A DNA stretch of 64,000 nt from Pseudanabaena sp. BC1403 (GCF_002914585.1 NZ_PDDM01000025.1:22869-86868); one strand, 5' to 3'; positions 17,501 through 27,211 are shown, counted from the first letter of the stretch. Translations and numbers: made by a program. Notes: generated by a model not told the origin, from the letters alone.

Positions 17501-18631
17501 TTATGCCATCATTTTTCGTAAATTTTGGTTAACCATATCCGAGGTTACCCGATCGCTTAGGGTTACCGATCCGATCGCTGTAGGTAAAATAAAGCGAACT
17601 TTGCCAGCTTCTACTTTCTTGTCGGTAGATAGCGACTCAATAATTGATTCAAGATTAATGTCCGCAGGTACTGTCTGTGGTAAATGAGTTTTAGCAATTA
17701 ATGCTACTTGTTGAACTTGATCTAACTCAGACCATAGGCCAAGATCGACGGCGATCGCACCCGCAATTACCATTCCTAGCCCGACAGCTTCACCATGATT
17801 GTAAAGGCGATAGTTGGTAACCGATTCGATCGCATGACCAACTGTATGACCATAGTTGAGAATGGCGCGAAGATTTCCTTCTTTCTCATCCTTGGATACG
17901 ACTTCAGCTTTAGCTTTGGCACAACGATACAAAATTGTTTGCAGCAATTCCGATGAAATATAACGTAACTGATCGAGGCGATCGCAATTAGCTAATAAAT
18001 CAAACAATTCCCGATCCCAGATTATGCCGTACTTAATAACCTCTGCCATCGCTGAACGAAACTCACGAGCTGGCAAAGTTTTTAAGACTTCAGGATCGAC
18101 CCAAACTAGTCGGGGTTGATAAAAAGCACCGATTAAGTTTTTACCTTGTGGATGGTTGATCCCCGTCTTGCCACCGATGGCGGAATCCACCATTGCCAAA
18201 AGTGTGGTGGGAACTTGAACAAGATCAATACCGCGTAACCAAGTTGCTGCCGCATAGCCCGACATATCGCCAATCACTCCACCACCGAGGGCAACAATCA
18301 TTGATGAGCGTTCTAAACGATGGGCAAGAGCCGCGTCATAAATCTTTTGAAGTGAGTTCGCGGTTTTGAAGCGTTCACCTGCGGGCAAGATTAAATAAGC
18401 AACATCAAAACCTGCGTTACTTAGGGAAGTCTGGACAGTTTCGCCATAGTGCTTGTAAATAACGGGATTGGAGACAATAAGAACTTTTTTGCTTTTTTTG
18501 CCTAAACCAATTTCTACTAATTTATCGCCTAAGTTTTTGAGGCTATGCGATGCGATCGCAATGTCATAACTACGATTAGGCTGGTTATCGCTATTTAGAG
18601 CAACGGTAACTGTTGCGGAGTTTTCAGACAT
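17501..18631 (-). CDS. aroB: 3-dehydroquinate synthase
   Basis: AroB converts DAHP to 3-dehydroquinate, the second step of the shikimate pathway, using NAD and a divalent metal. The 376-residue length is normal. The NAD site is [43 protein letters not shown] is the family signature, and metal-ligand histidines lie in [12 protein letters not shown] and [11 protein letters not shown]. It follows holA on the same strand across a hairpin of 53 bases. The 178-base gap to infC shows no hairpin and no other feature that I can assign. Confidence 0.96.
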   Translation of the reverse strand: MSENSATVTVALNSDNQPNRSYDIAIASHSLKNLGDKLVEIGLGKKSKKVLIVSNPVIYKHYGETVQTSLSNAGFDVAYLILPAGERFKTANSLQKIYDAALAHRLERSSMIVALGGGVIGDMSGYAAATWLRGIDLVQVPTTLLAMVDSAIGGKTGINHPQGKNLIGAFYQPRLVWVDPEVLKTLPAREFRSAMAEVIKYGIIWDRELFDLLANCDRLDQLRYISSELLQTILYRCAKAKAEVVSKDEKEGNLRAILNYGHTVGHAIESVTNYRLYNHGEAVGLGMVIAGAIAVDLGLWSELDQVQQVALIAKTHLPQTVPADINLESIIESLSTDKKVEAGKVRFILPTAIGSVTLSDRVTSDMVNQNLRKMMA

Positions 18632-18690
18632 ATTTCTAGATAAATGATCTAATTCTCATGGTAGCAGCGATCATGGTTTCAAATCTCGCA

Positions 18691-18743
18691 ACCAAATAAG
18701 AATGTAAAGCAGTGCAAAGCGCTGCTTTACATTCTTATTTGGT
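18691..18743 (-). terminator. holA terminator palindrome
   Basis: 25-base arms with one mismatch (core AATGTAAAGCAG, loop AAA) span the holA stop codon at 18735-18737. It separates holA from aroB. Confidence 0.75.
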
Positions 18744-19718
18744 CATAGCTTGGCATAGCTCAATAATTGCGGTTTGCAATGTTGCCGTTTCGTCTTTACC
18801 ATGCTTGAGGTCGGCTTCTAATCGCAACAAAATACTTAGTGATCGCATTAACTTTTGACTATTTAGACCCTGTACTTCTTGCTTCAGAAAATATATTCGC
18901 TTAGGATTACCAACTTCAGCAGCATCAGCGATCGCCTTATCATCTCGTTCTCCCGATTCTTGCATCAGCTTAATCCAAAGCCATGTGCGAAACTGGCCCA
19001 CCAAAGTTGCACAGATCCGTAAACCCACTTCATTATTTCGCAGTAATTCCGCAATCAAAGAGAGTGATTGACTAGTATTTGCGGAGCGAATCGCACTAGC
19101 TAATTGCAAGCTATTGTGAGCCGAGACTTGCACAAGTGGGGCAATTTCTTTAGCTGTAAGTGGCTTCGTTTTCCCATAGTGTAACAGTTGTAACTTTTGC
19201 AATTCCATTGTCAGTCGGCGCGTATCATTACCAATCGCTTCAACTAGGAGATCTATGCCATCTGATGCTATTTTTAAGTCAATTTCTGTGGCGGTTTGTT
19301 TCACTAATTGGACGATCGCATCAGTTTTCCAAGGAGGTATTAGCGAAAACTCTAAAATCTGGGAATACTTCTGCAACAACTTGGTAGATTTGGCTCTCCC
19401 ATCAGGCTTATTTGATGATGTAAACAAGATGTAGGAGTCTAAAGGTAAATGGTTAAAAGTTCTTTCTAGCTCTAATAGTAGCGATTCAGAACAACGTTGG
19501 GCGATCGCCGTATCAGCTAACCAAGTTAAACGACTACCCATCCCAAAGGGCGAAGTTACAGCTTGGTTTAGCCCATCCATCACCTCAAGATCCCCTGTAG
19601 CACTGATTTTGACGTAATTAAAGTCAAGCCACATCGGATCGACATGAGTGTCTATCAGTTTTTTTACTGCTTGAGAAATTTGATAGTCGTCATCGCCCCA
19701 ATAAAAGTAGACAGGCAT
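18735..19718 (-). CDS. holA: DNA polymerase III subunit delta
   Basis: The delta subunit opens the beta clamp within the clamp loader. The 327-residue length fits. The N-terminus MPVYFYWGDDDYQISQAVKKLI is the delta signature, followed by a degenerate AAA fold (SYILFTSSNKPDGRAKSTKLL without a working P-loop) and the C-terminal collar domain (LQLASAIRSANTSQSLSLIAEL, LKHGKDETATLQTAIIELC). It is divergent from the sugar transferase gene; the promoter space between them is only about 40 bases. Confidence 0.9.
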   Translation of the reverse strand: MPVYFYWGDDDYQISQAVKKLIDTHVDPMWLDFNYVKISATGDLEVMDGLNQAVTSPFGMGSRLTWLADTAIAQRCSESLLLELERTFNHLPLDSYILFTSSNKPDGRAKSTKLLQKYSQILEFSLIPPWKTDAIVQLVKQTATEIDLKIASDGIDLLVEAIGNDTRRLTMELQKLQLLHYGKTKPLTAKEIAPLVQVSAHNSLQLASAIRSANTSQSLSLIAELLRNNEVGLRICATLVGQFRTWLWIKLMQESGERDDKAIADAAEVGNPKRIYFLKQEVQGLNSQKLMRSLSILLRLEADLKHGKDETATLQTAIIELCQAMTK

Positions 19719-19759
19719 TGTATGATTAGTTCAACTATGTGGTGTGGTGTAGAGATTTG

Positions 19760-20452
19760 ATGATTACTAGAAGCAAAGCAAATAGTCAAGTTAGCCTCCG
19801 TCCAAAAAAATCGGTTACAAATCGTACAGATTACTATGCAAGTTGGGGAAAAAGAGTCTTTGATATCGCATTTGCATCAATTGTTTTAACTGCGTTTTCT
19901 CCAGTTTATTTAGCAATTACGTTGCTGGTTTTCATTAGTTCTCCTGGCTCAGTTTTGTATATTCATCCTAGAGTTGGTTTAAATGGTTCTAAATTTAATT
20001 GCATCAAGTTTAGAACTATGATTAATGGCGCAGATCAAGCTCTTGAAGATTATTTAAATTCATGCCCGATTAGCCGTGCTGAATATGAATCATCTTTTAA
20101 GCTTAAACATGATCCTCGGATTACCAAAATTGGTAAGTTCTTGCGGACTACCAGTTTGGATGAGCTGCCCCAGTTTTGGAATGTACTTATTGGCGATATG
20201 AGTGTAGTTGGTCCAAGACCATTGGTTCAAGATGAACTAAGTAAATATGGCACTGCGATCGATCGAGTACTTAGTGTTCGACCTGGTATTGCGGGACTAT
20301 GGCAAGTTTCAGGAAGAAACGATATTCCTTACGCCAAGAGGGTACAGATTGATGCAAGCTATGTTAGACGCATGAGTTTTTTGCTTGATCTGCATCTTAT
20401 ATTTAAAACTATTTTGGTTGTGATTTTCCCCAAAGGGAATGGAGCATATTAA
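19760..20452 (+). CDS. bacterial sugar transferase (polyprenyl-phosphate hexose-1-phosphate transferase)
   Basis: This enzyme places the first sugar phosphate on undecaprenyl phosphate for exopolysaccharide or O-antigen assembly, at the inner membrane. The ATG at 19760 is preferred over an in-frame GTG at 19739. One N-terminal membrane helix (VFDIAFASIVLTAFSPVYLAI) precedes the catalytic domain with PRVGLNGSKFNCIKFRTM, the KHDPRITKIGKFLRTTSLDELPQ block and VGPRPLVQDELSKYG, then RPGIAGLWQVSGRNDI. It is the short form without the N-terminal four-helix part of WbaP/WcaJ. It could initiate the glycan made by the 53.8-63.7 kb cluster (inference). Confidence 0.93.
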   Translation: MITRSKANSQVSLRPKKSVTNRTDYYASWGKRVFDIAFASIVLTAFSPVYLAITLLVFISSPGSVLYIHPRVGLNGSKFNCIKFRTMINGADQALEDYLNSCPISRAEYESSFKLKHDPRITKIGKFLRTTSLDELPQFWNVLIGDMSVVGPRPLVQDELSKYGTAIDRVLSVRPGIAGLWQVSGRNDIPYAKRVQIDASYVRRMSFLLDLHLIFKTILVVIFPKGNGAY

Positions 20453-20494
20453 AAATAATAAAGGGGCGCTAAGCGCCCCTTTATTATTTTTAAT
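20448..20494. terminator. bidirectional palindrome carrying both stop codons
   Basis: Perfect 22-base arms (core AATAAAGGGGCGC, loop TAA) with A/T flanks. The stop codon of the rightward gene (20450-20452) and that of the leftward gene (20490-20492) lie inside opposite arms. Confidence 0.88.
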
Positions 20495-21431
20495 TTCTAC
20501 GACTACGAGTTGTTGGTCGCGAAGATAAATCAAACTCTAAAGCTGCTGCCATCCCCCACAGAATAAATGCAAGAATCCAGAAGAATTCAGCAGGCTCTCC
20601 ACTTTGATATTGTTTACCTTCACAAACTTTACTGATACCAGTATTGATGCTGTAGTTAAACCATAAGTCGCCAAAGAACATAGCGATACCAGCACTACCA
20701 AGCAATCGCCAAGATTGAGCAGCTTTACCACCCCAAAAAGCGAGTAAAAGAATTGTTGCAACAATTAGTAACCAAATATCGCCAAGTGCATAAACAATAT
20801 TCAGGATTTTGCCTGTATCTAGAGAAAACTCTCCACCTACGCCGAAGGTAACATACGCCGCTACAACGACTCCGACAAAGCCAACAGCACCAACGATCCC
20901 CCATTGCTTAGGATACAGATTTAGTCTTCTGCCAATCACAGACATTGCCATACCCCATGACAAAAACACGTAAGTTGCTGTGAAAAAGACATCGGCGATT
21001 GATGGAAAAGTTTCCACTAAATCCTTAGCCCCTTTTGCTCCGCCAGCAATCAATCCACTTTGATATTGAAAATCTAGATAACCAAAAATTAAATTTCCAA
21101 TCCCCCAAGACAGAATACCTATCCCAAGCCCTAACCAAACATTTCGACCGCTAATAATTTTAGAACTACGCCAGTTACGTAGACAGAGTATGCCTGAACA
21201 AGAGATAGCTACAGTTTGAAAAATGTACGTTCCGTATCGATACCAATTTGGTCTTACGAATAGGTCTTTTATTGGCTTGGCGCATTCTTCGGGCTTGATG
21301 ACATGTGGTCCATCGGTTGGGACATTAAAAAACAGGTAGAACATAAGAGCTAGGGCTGCCCATCCGATCGCTGCCCAAACAATAGATTGCGTGGAAATCC
21401 CTGACGGTGAGGGAGATTTAGCTCTACTCAT
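20490..21431 (-). CDS. uncharacterised eight-helix membrane protein
   Basis: The 313-residue protein has about eight membrane segments, including VWAAIGWAALALMFYLFF, WLGLGIGILSWGIGNLIF, IVYALGDIWLLIVATILLL and FFWILAFILWGMAAALEF. The segment between helices 1 and 2 carries two Cys and a WYRYG motif, likely outside the membrane. I do not recognise a family. The gene converges on the sugar transferase and shares its terminator, giving no operon partner. Confidence 0.6.
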   Translation of the reverse strand: MSRAKSPSPSGISTQSIVWAAIGWAALALMFYLFFNVPTDGPHVIKPEECAKPIKDLFVRPNWYRYGTYIFQTVAISCSGILCLRNWRSSKIISGRNVWLGLGIGILSWGIGNLIFGYLDFQYQSGLIAGGAKGAKDLVETFPSIADVFFTATYVFLSWGMAMSVIGRRLNLYPKQWGIVGAVGFVGVVVAAYVTFGVGGEFSLDTGKILNIVYALGDIWLLIVATILLLAFWGGKAAQSWRLLGSAGIAMFFGDLWFNYSINTGISKVCEGKQYQSGEPAEFFWILAFILWGMAAALEFDLSSRPTTRSRRN

Positions 21432-21546
21432 GAATCTTGCACCTTAGCTACAACCATAAGAAATCAAAGTATTAAAAAAAGAAAATAACAAGTATTGAGT
21501 TACAAGTCATAACTTTAGAAGAAAACGTAGAAAGAAGCCAGTTAGA

Positions 21547-22203
21547 CTACTTCCAGAGTTTGCCTTTAGGGGTATTTATCAGCCAAGCAGTAACGGATGC
21601 TGATTCGGGTAGTTCATTTAAGGCTGTCATCGCACTATCGACAAAACTATTATTTCCAAAATAGGAAGATGCTAATCGATGTATTTCACCTAAAAGAAGT
21701 TGCAATTTGCTTTCATCCCAGTTGGGAATTTGCACACTATTAAGTGGATTGATTGACAAAACACCTTCCAGAGCCGAAATTGTTTCGCTTTGAGCAAATT
21801 TACCTTGTTGCATAAACTTCAGCAAATCTTGTTTAAAAGAACCTGCTTGCCTAACGCCAAGCAGATCTTCAACATCAATATACACAGCTTGCAATATCAG
21901 TAAACAACCTTGAACAAGATGTGTACCTACTGAAGAACTCTGGGTAGGTGCTATATGGAGTTGGTCCAGTTTGACTCTGCCCCACACGCTAAAACGCTGA
22001 GGCTCTTCTAATAATACGCAAGCTTTGCCTTTGTTATCAGTTAAGTCACGCCAAAGCGCTAAAGCCTCATTTCGATTATCGCCAAACATGTTGAGCAACC
22101 GAAATGTTTGCCCCTGATATTGCAAAATCGGTATTTGTTGATCTTTGTTTTGTGGATTTTGGACGTTAACGATATCAACGTCTTGGCGCTTCAGGATGAA
22201 CAT
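21547..22203 (-). CDS. conserved cyanobacterial protein of unknown function
   Basis: The 218-residue soluble protein opens MFILKRQDVDIVNVQNP and includes QIPILQYQGQTFRLLNMF, ALWRDLTDNKGKACVLLEEP and FSVWGRVKLDQL. It reads like the cyanobacteria-only family sometimes called Npun_F0813; that link is from memory. No catalytic motif is evident. It stands alone between a membrane protein gene and repeats. Confidence 0.6.
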   Translation of the reverse strand: MFILKRQDVDIVNVQNPQNKDQQIPILQYQGQTFRLLNMFGDNRNEALALWRDLTDNKGKACVLLEEPQRFSVWGRVKLDQLHIAPTQSSSVGTHLVQGCLLILQAVYIDVEDLLGVRQAGSFKQDLLKFMQQGKFAQSETISALEGVLSINPLNSVQIPNWDESKLQLLLGEIHRLASSYFGNNSFVDSAMTALNELPESASVTAWLINTPKGKLWK

Positions 22204-22371
22204 GTATCTACTGTTGACTTAACTGATGTTACCAGTAGCAACAAATCGTGGCTACCTAATGCCAAGGTTAATGATAATCCCAAAATCACATTAAAGTCTT
22301 GAAAATTCAAAATAAAACATTAATAAAGTAAAGGCTGAGTTTTGCACCATCCTTATTTCCCTAAAACGAAA

Positions 22372-22406
22372 CCAATCATAATGGCACTAAGCGCTATTAT
22401 GATTGG
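22372..22406. terminator. hairpin downstream of the site-2-protease-like gene
   Basis: CCAATCATAAT / ATTATGATTGG arms with an inner GGCACTAAGCGC region. It lies in the 477-base gap 22204-22680, which otherwise contains only a family B element. Confidence 0.55.
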
Positions 22407-22438
22407 CATAAATCCTCAATTTTTGGGATTTCAGCAGC

Positions 22439-22561
22439 AATTCTCATTATGAAACCGATTTTGGTGTTTTCAGCGCCTTCGGCGCTGAAAACACCAAAAT
22501 CGGTTGTTTGAAAGCCCGCCGTTGGCGGGCTTTCAAACAACCGATTTTTATAATGAGAAAT
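22439..22561. repeat. MITE-like inverted-repeat element, family B copy 2
   Basis: Borders AATTCTCATTAT and ATAATGAGAAAT enclose two hairpins: 22456-22504 with core TTTTCAGCGCC-TTC-GGCGCTGAAAA, and 22502-22542 with core GAAAGCCCGCC-GTT-GGCGGGCTTTC. No coding capacity. Confidence 0.75.
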
Positions 22562-22680
22562 GCTAGGATTTCAGCGTCCACGGCGCATGAAGCCCAAAAA
22601 TTTGCTTTAATGCAAGTAAACCATTGGCTAACTTCCATTAAAATAATTTTTTATACGAGCATTACTGCTTTGTCTTCTTT

Positions 22681-24153
22681 TTATAACAAGAGAGCTTTTG
22701 GTATAGGCAGGATGATCAGTAAAGCGATCGCAATTAAAATCATGCCAATTAGATCGCGAGTTTTACCAATTTCCATACCTTCGTTCAAAATAAGATGGCG
22801 TGGGGTGGGCAATATAAATATCAAGAGGCTATAAATCCTCAGCCATGGCTGTGTAAGTAAAGCGATCGCTAGCAGTAGTAGTCTTGATAGCCGTGCAATT
22901 TGGAGGGATTGCCGATGTCCAAACATGGATATCACAAGATTGCCTCCATCCAGTAAATCAAATGGCATTAGTTGCAAAGCACTTAACGCTAAGCCAGCCC
23001 AGCCAGCTAAGGCTAGCGGCGAAAAGGCAGTGATTGGGTCTGAATCAATTGTTGTTTTACCTACGGAAAAAATTGTTTGCAATAGCGTTACAAAAATTGA
23101 GTTTTTGATATCAAAGGTATATAGATTTGTAATTAACATGGATGGCGCGATCGCAGAATCAATCGGCGGCATAGTTACGGGAACTAATATCCAATTGCCC
23201 AATAATAATAAAACTATGGACATGGCTAAGCCTGCAATGGCTGGAGTCGCAGCAAGATCAAAAAGGATACGACGCTGATTTGTATTTTTTTTCCATGTAG
23301 GGAAATTGGTATTTAAACTGCCTAACAATCCAAAAGCACCTAAGCATGGAAGTAAAAGTGGAGGAGCAAGTTGCAACCCATAATGTTTAGCGACGAAGTA
23401 CTGTGCGATTGATCTAGAGATAATGATGCTCGTGATGCCTAAGAGGTAGGGGATCCCTTGGTATAAGTTACTCAAGCTTAGGTTTTCGATTCGTTGATTT
23501 GCGCCTACAACTAATACTGTGAAGACTGTAAGCATAATACTGATAATGCTTGCAACCCAAACTTGGCAATGGACTAAAGCTGATTGGGAGTTAACGAAAT
23601 TATTAGGTGTCAAATAGAAGTTATAGTTTGTCGTGTTTTCTTGATCATCATGATCGCTACCAAAACTTGTGCCTATATTTTCTAATGGACTTTCTTGTAA
23701 ATAACAGATAAAGCGATCGCCAAATATTTTTTGGATATTTTGGTTAATCGTTTCGTAAGCATATTTAGGATTTTGCGATCGCAGATTGCCCCGACAGTAT
23801 ATTTCTTGAGGACGATATTCTAAACCTGTCAGACGATAAACAGATGAGTAGAAGCAATCTTTGAGTTGTTTTTCTTCGTTAAGATCAAGTTTGATGACTT
23901 CAGAAGTTGAGTTGAAGGATGTGAAGAAATTGCTATATATCCCTACGCAAAGCAAAAACACAACCGCAACAAAAGTTAATGGCAAAACTGTAGGATTAAA
24001 AGTTGTCCATGCGATCGCTAAACTAGGTAAGACAATAGCCATAACCCACAAAATAAATATTTGGATCTGATTGCTGGTGCTTAGATGCGATCGCTGATAG
24101 TAGATCGCTATGCACCCCACCACCATAAAAATAAATATTTCCTCAAATCCCAT
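22681..24153 (-). CDS. site-2 protease (M50/EGY-like) homologue lacking the HExxH motif
   Basis: The 490-residue protein has two N-terminal membrane helices, a soluble segment (about 95-185) with RLTGLEYRPQEIYCRG and FICYLQESP, then about six membrane helices. The second half follows the EGY/site-2 protease plan: a helix with ISRSIAQYFVAKHYGLQLAP where active enzymes have HExxH, PLLLPCLGAFGLLGSLN, then LMPFDLLDGGNLVISMFGHR, which keeps the DGG of the third metal-ligand loop. The zinc-binding His-Glu-x-x-His is replaced by Arg-Ser-Ile-Ala-Gln, so peptidase activity is unlikely, as in plant EGY3. No partner gene is adjacent. Confidence 0.78.
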   Translation of the reverse strand: MGFEEIFIFMVVGCIAIYYQRSHLSTSNQIQIFILWVMAIVLPSLAIAWTTFNPTVLPLTFVAVVFLLCVGIYSNFFTSFNSTSEVIKLDLNEEKQLKDCFYSSVYRLTGLEYRPQEIYCRGNLRSQNPKYAYETINQNIQKIFGDRFICYLQESPLENIGTSFGSDHDDQENTTNYNFYLTPNNFVNSQSALVHCQVWVASIISIMLTVFTVLVVGANQRIENLSLSNLYQGIPYLLGITSIIISRSIAQYFVAKHYGLQLAPPLLLPCLGAFGLLGSLNTNFPTWKKNTNQRRILFDLAATPAIAGLAMSIVLLLLGNWILVPVTMPPIDSAIAPSMLITNLYTFDIKNSIFVTLLQTIFSVGKTTIDSDPITAFSPLALAGWAGLALSALQLMPFDLLDGGNLVISMFGHRQSLQIARLSRLLLLAIALLTQPWLRIYSLLIFILPTPRHLILNEGMEIGKTRDLIGMILIAIALLIILPIPKALLL

Positions 24154-24207
24154 ATCAATTGCTCATCACTACAAGCACTATAGCAATGCAAGAGATAGCT
24201 TGGAATC

Positions 24208-24264
24208 AAAACCAAAAATAAAGAGAGGCGGCGCGAAGCGCCACCTCTCTTTATTTTTGGTTTT
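24208..24264. repeat. terminator-like palindrome in a divergent gap
   Basis: 27-base arms with one mismatch (core AAGAGAGGCGGCGC, loop GAA). It lies 55 bases upstream of the leftward site-2-protease-like gene and also upstream of dnaB, so it terminates neither. Confidence 0.7.
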
Positions 24265-24326
24265 ATGTCCTCATTAAAACTTGCATTGTTATATGACAAT
24301 CGCCATTATTGTTCTTGCGATCCAGC

Positions 24327-24411
24327 AATTCTCATGATAAAAATCGTTTTCTTGGTGTTTATAGCGCCTGTGGTGTTGGAAGCACCAAAATCGTTTTCAT
24401 AAATAAGAATT
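24327..24411. repeat. MITE-like inverted-repeat element, family B copy 3
   Basis: AATTCTCATGAT at the left and AAATAAGAATT at the right flank an imperfect palindrome (AAAATCGTTTTCTTGGTGTT ... GCACCAAAATCGTTTT). It is a decayed copy in the 382-base divergent gap before dnaB. Confidence 0.65.
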
Positions 24412-24535
24412 GCGGGATCGCGATTAATTCTAGGTTTTAATTTTGCAATTAAAACCTAGAATTATGAATGCACTCAAACCTAGCCTCCAACTTTCTAGGC
24501 TTTTTTCCCAGACAGCAAAATAGTCAGTAAGTTAT

Positions 24536-27205
24536 ATGAGCAAAGACTTTGAATCTATCAGCGATCGCCTACCGCCACAGAATATTGAGGCAGAGGAGGC
24601 TGTCTTAGGTGGTATCTTGATCGATCCAGAGGCAGTTTCGCGTGTACTAGATACCTTGCGTCCTGAAATGTTCTATGTAGCCGCACATCAGGAGATTTTT
24701 CGGGCTTGCCTGATGTTACATAATCAGTCTAATCCCACGGACATGATGAGTTTGACCACATGGCTAAGCGATCGCGATATGCTCGAAAAAATTGGTGGCC
24801 AGACTAAAATCGCCCAACTTTGCGATCGCACTGTCAGCGCCGTCAATATCGATTTTTATGCTCAATTAGTCGCTGACAAGTATGCAAGACGCAAACTTGC
24901 CGAAGCGGCCAGAGGAGTAGTCGAGATAAGTTACAGCAATGAAATCGAATTGCCCCAGCTACTTGACCAATCGGAACAAAAGATTTTTGCGGTTACCCAA
25001 TCCCGTGCCCAACAAGGACTTACTCCTGCTGCTGATATTCTCACGAAAACCTTTTATGAATTAGAAAATCGTTTTAATTCTCTGGGTACTGGCAATTCCA
25101 CAGCCACAGGTTTAATTACGGGGTTCTACGATTTTGATGCAATGACTAACGGCTTGCAGCGATCGGATTTGATTATCCTCGCAGGTCGGCCGTCAATGGG
25201 CAAAACTGCCTTCGGGCTAGAAATAGCGAGAAAGATGGCAGAAATCCATCGCCTGCCTGTAGCCATCTTTAGTTTGGAAATGTCGAAGGAACAGTTAGTT
25301 TATCGTCTACTTGCTAGTCAGTCTAAAGTTCGTTCTAGTGATATGGGCATAGATAGTAATCGCCTCCGCACTGGACAAATTAGTGAAAATGAATGGGGAA
25401 CTGTGGCGATGGCGATTAGTGGACTTTCGGAATTACCACTATTTATCGATGACACTCCCAATCCACCAATTACGGAATTACGCTCTAAGGCTCGTCGATT
25501 GCAGTCAGAAAAGGGAGGCGTGCTGGGTCTAATTTTGATTGATTATTTACAATTAATGGAAGGCTCAGGTTCCGATAATCGGGTGCAGGAAATCTCTAGA
25601 ATTACGCGATCGCTTAAAGCTTTAGCCCGTGAATTGAATGTGCCTGTAATTGCTCTATCTCAATTAAGTCGAGGTGTAGAAGCGAGGACTAATAAGCGTC
25701 CGATGCTATCTGACTTGAGAGAATCTGGATGTCTCAGTGGTGATTCCTTAATCACAATGGCAGACACAGGAGCCGAAATTCCCATCCGTGAACTTGTCGG
25801 CAAGTCACATTTTTCAATCTGGGCAGTTAATTCCCAAACCTTCAAAATGGAACGAGCAATAGTGAGCAATGCTTTTTGTACTGGCTCCAAACCTGTTTAT
25901 CAACTCAAAACTCAATTGGGGCGATCAATCAAAGCGACTACAAACCATAAATTTCTGACAATTCAGGGATGGAAAAGGCTTGATGAATTACAAATAGGCG
26001 ATCGCATTGCCATGCCTCGTCAGATTCCCTGCCAAGAACTACAAACAATGAGTGATGCTGAATTAGCCTTGCTTGGACATCTAATTGGCGATGGTTGTAC
26101 TTTACCGCGCCATGCAATTCAGTACACAACTAGAGAGTTAGATTTAGCAGAATTAGTAGCTAGTCTCGCAACTGAAGTATTTCGCGATCAAATAGTGCCA
26201 AGAATCAAAAAAGAAAGAGACTGGTATCAAGTCTATTTGTCATCTGCCTATCATTTAACCCATGGAATTAAGAATCCTATTACTAAATGGCTACAAAATC
26301 TTGATATATTCGGTTTGAGATCGCATGAAAAATTTATACCGTCACAAGTTTTTCAACAACCTCAAGAATCGATAGCGATCTTTTTGCGTCATCTATGGGC
26401 TACTGATGGCTGTATTCGAGCAAACAAAAAATCAAGATACCCTAGTGTTTACTATGCATCTAGCAGTAAAAGACTAGCTCAAGAAGTTCAGTCTTTATTA
26501 CTAAGATTGGGAATTAATGCAACATTGAGAACTGTCTCTCAAGGAAAAAAGGGACGCGATCAACATCAAATTTGGGTAGCAGGAAAGACTGACCCAGAAA
26601 AATTTATTAACCTTGTTAGTGCAGTTGGCAAATATAAGCAGGAAAGTTTACAAGAGATTAACTTGTATATCAGTAATTCTGGAAGTGCTAATACAAATAG
26701 AGATCTAATATCAAAAGAAGTGTGGAAAACACACATTAATGTTGCTAGGGAAAAACTTGGATTAACAACTAGAGAAATGCAAGCTCATCTCGGCACTAAG
26801 TATTGCGGTTCGAGTCTTTATAAAAATGCGATTGGTCGTGATCGCATGAACAAACTAGCAATTATTTTAGAATCAAAGGAAATTCTTAATCTTGCAACCA
26901 GTGATATTTACTGGGACAAAGTAGAAGCTATTGATTTACTTGAGGAGGAAATGGTATATGACTTGACAGTGCCAAGCTTGGCTAACTTTACGGCAAATAA
27001 TTTTTATGTTCATAATAGCATCGAGCAAGATGCGGATTTAGTGATTAATTTGTATCGTGATGAATATTACAATCCAGAAACTCCCGATCGCGGAGTTGCC
27101 GAAATTATTATTGCCAAGCATCGTAATGGGCCAGTTGGTACAGTTAAATTACTATTTGAACCACGCTTAACTAAGTTTGAGAATATGGCTTCTAGTCGTA
27201 GTTAA
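24536..27205 (+). CDS. dnaB: replicative DNA helicase DnaB, split by an intein
   Basis: DnaB is the hexameric fork helicase. The precursor is 889 residues; removing the intein (399-827) leaves about 460, the usual size. The N-terminal domain begins LPPQNIEAEEAVLGGILID. The RecA-like domain has Walker A GRPSMGKTAFGLEIA, Walker B LGLILIDYLQLM and VIALSQLSRGVEARTNKRP. The intein follows DLRESG, and the C-extein resumes SIEQDADLVINLYRDEYY, which carries the conserved arginine-finger region. Splicing is needed for a working helicase. A strong terminator follows. Confidence 0.96.
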   Translation: MSKDFESISDRLPPQNIEAEEAVLGGILIDPEAVSRVLDTLRPEMFYVAAHQEIFRACLMLHNQSNPTDMMSLTTWLSDRDMLEKIGGQTKIAQLCDRTVSAVNIDFYAQLVADKYARRKLAEAARGVVEISYSNEIELPQLLDQSEQKIFAVTQSRAQQGLTPAADILTKTFYELENRFNSLGTGNSTATGLITGFYDFDAMTNGLQRSDLIILAGRPSMGKTAFGLEIARKMAEIHRLPVAIFSLEMSKEQLVYRLLASQSKVRSSDMGIDSNRLRTGQISENEWGTVAMAISGLSELPLFIDDTPNPPITELRSKARRLQSEKGGVLGLILIDYLQLMEGSGSDNRVQEISRITRSLKALARELNVPVIALSQLSRGVEARTNKRPMLSDLRESGCLSGDSLITMADTGAEIPIRELVGKSHFSIWAVNSQTFKMERAIVSNAFCTGSKPVYQLKTQLGRSIKATTNHKFLTIQGWKRLDELQIGDRIAMPRQIPCQELQTMSDAELALLGHLIGDGCTLPRHAIQYTTRELDLAELVASLATEVFRDQIVPRIKKERDWYQVYLSSAYHLTHGIKNPITKWLQNLDIFGLRSHEKFIPSQVFQQPQESIAIFLRHLWATDGCIRANKKSRYPSVYYASSSKRLAQEVQSLLLRLGINATLRTVSQGKKGRDQHQIWVAGKTDPEKFINLVSAVGKYKQESLQEINLYISNSGSANTNRDLISKEVWKTHINVAREKLGLTTREMQAHLGTKYCGSSLYKNAIGRDRMNKLAIILESKEILNLATSDIYWDKVEAIDLLEEEMVYDLTVPSLANFTANNFYVHNSIEQDADLVINLYRDEYYNPETPDRGVAEIIIAKHRNGPVGTVKLLFEPRLTKFENMASSRS
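25730..27016 (+). mobile_element. DnaB intein with LAGLIDADG homing endonuclease
   Basis: The 429-residue intein begins with Cys399 (CLSGDSLITMADTG, block A) and ends VHN before Ser828 (block G). Block B shows KATTNHKF (T468-H471) and block F VYDLTVPSLANF. Two LAGLIDADG-like motifs, LALLGHLIGDGC (about 511-522) and IFLRHLWATDGC (about 616-627), keep their acidic residues, so the endonuclease could be active. All splicing residues (Cys1, block B His, terminal His-Asn, +1 Ser) are present. The insertion point RESG/SIEQD is a known DnaB intein site. Confidence 0.95.
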
Positions 27206-27211
27206 GATCAC

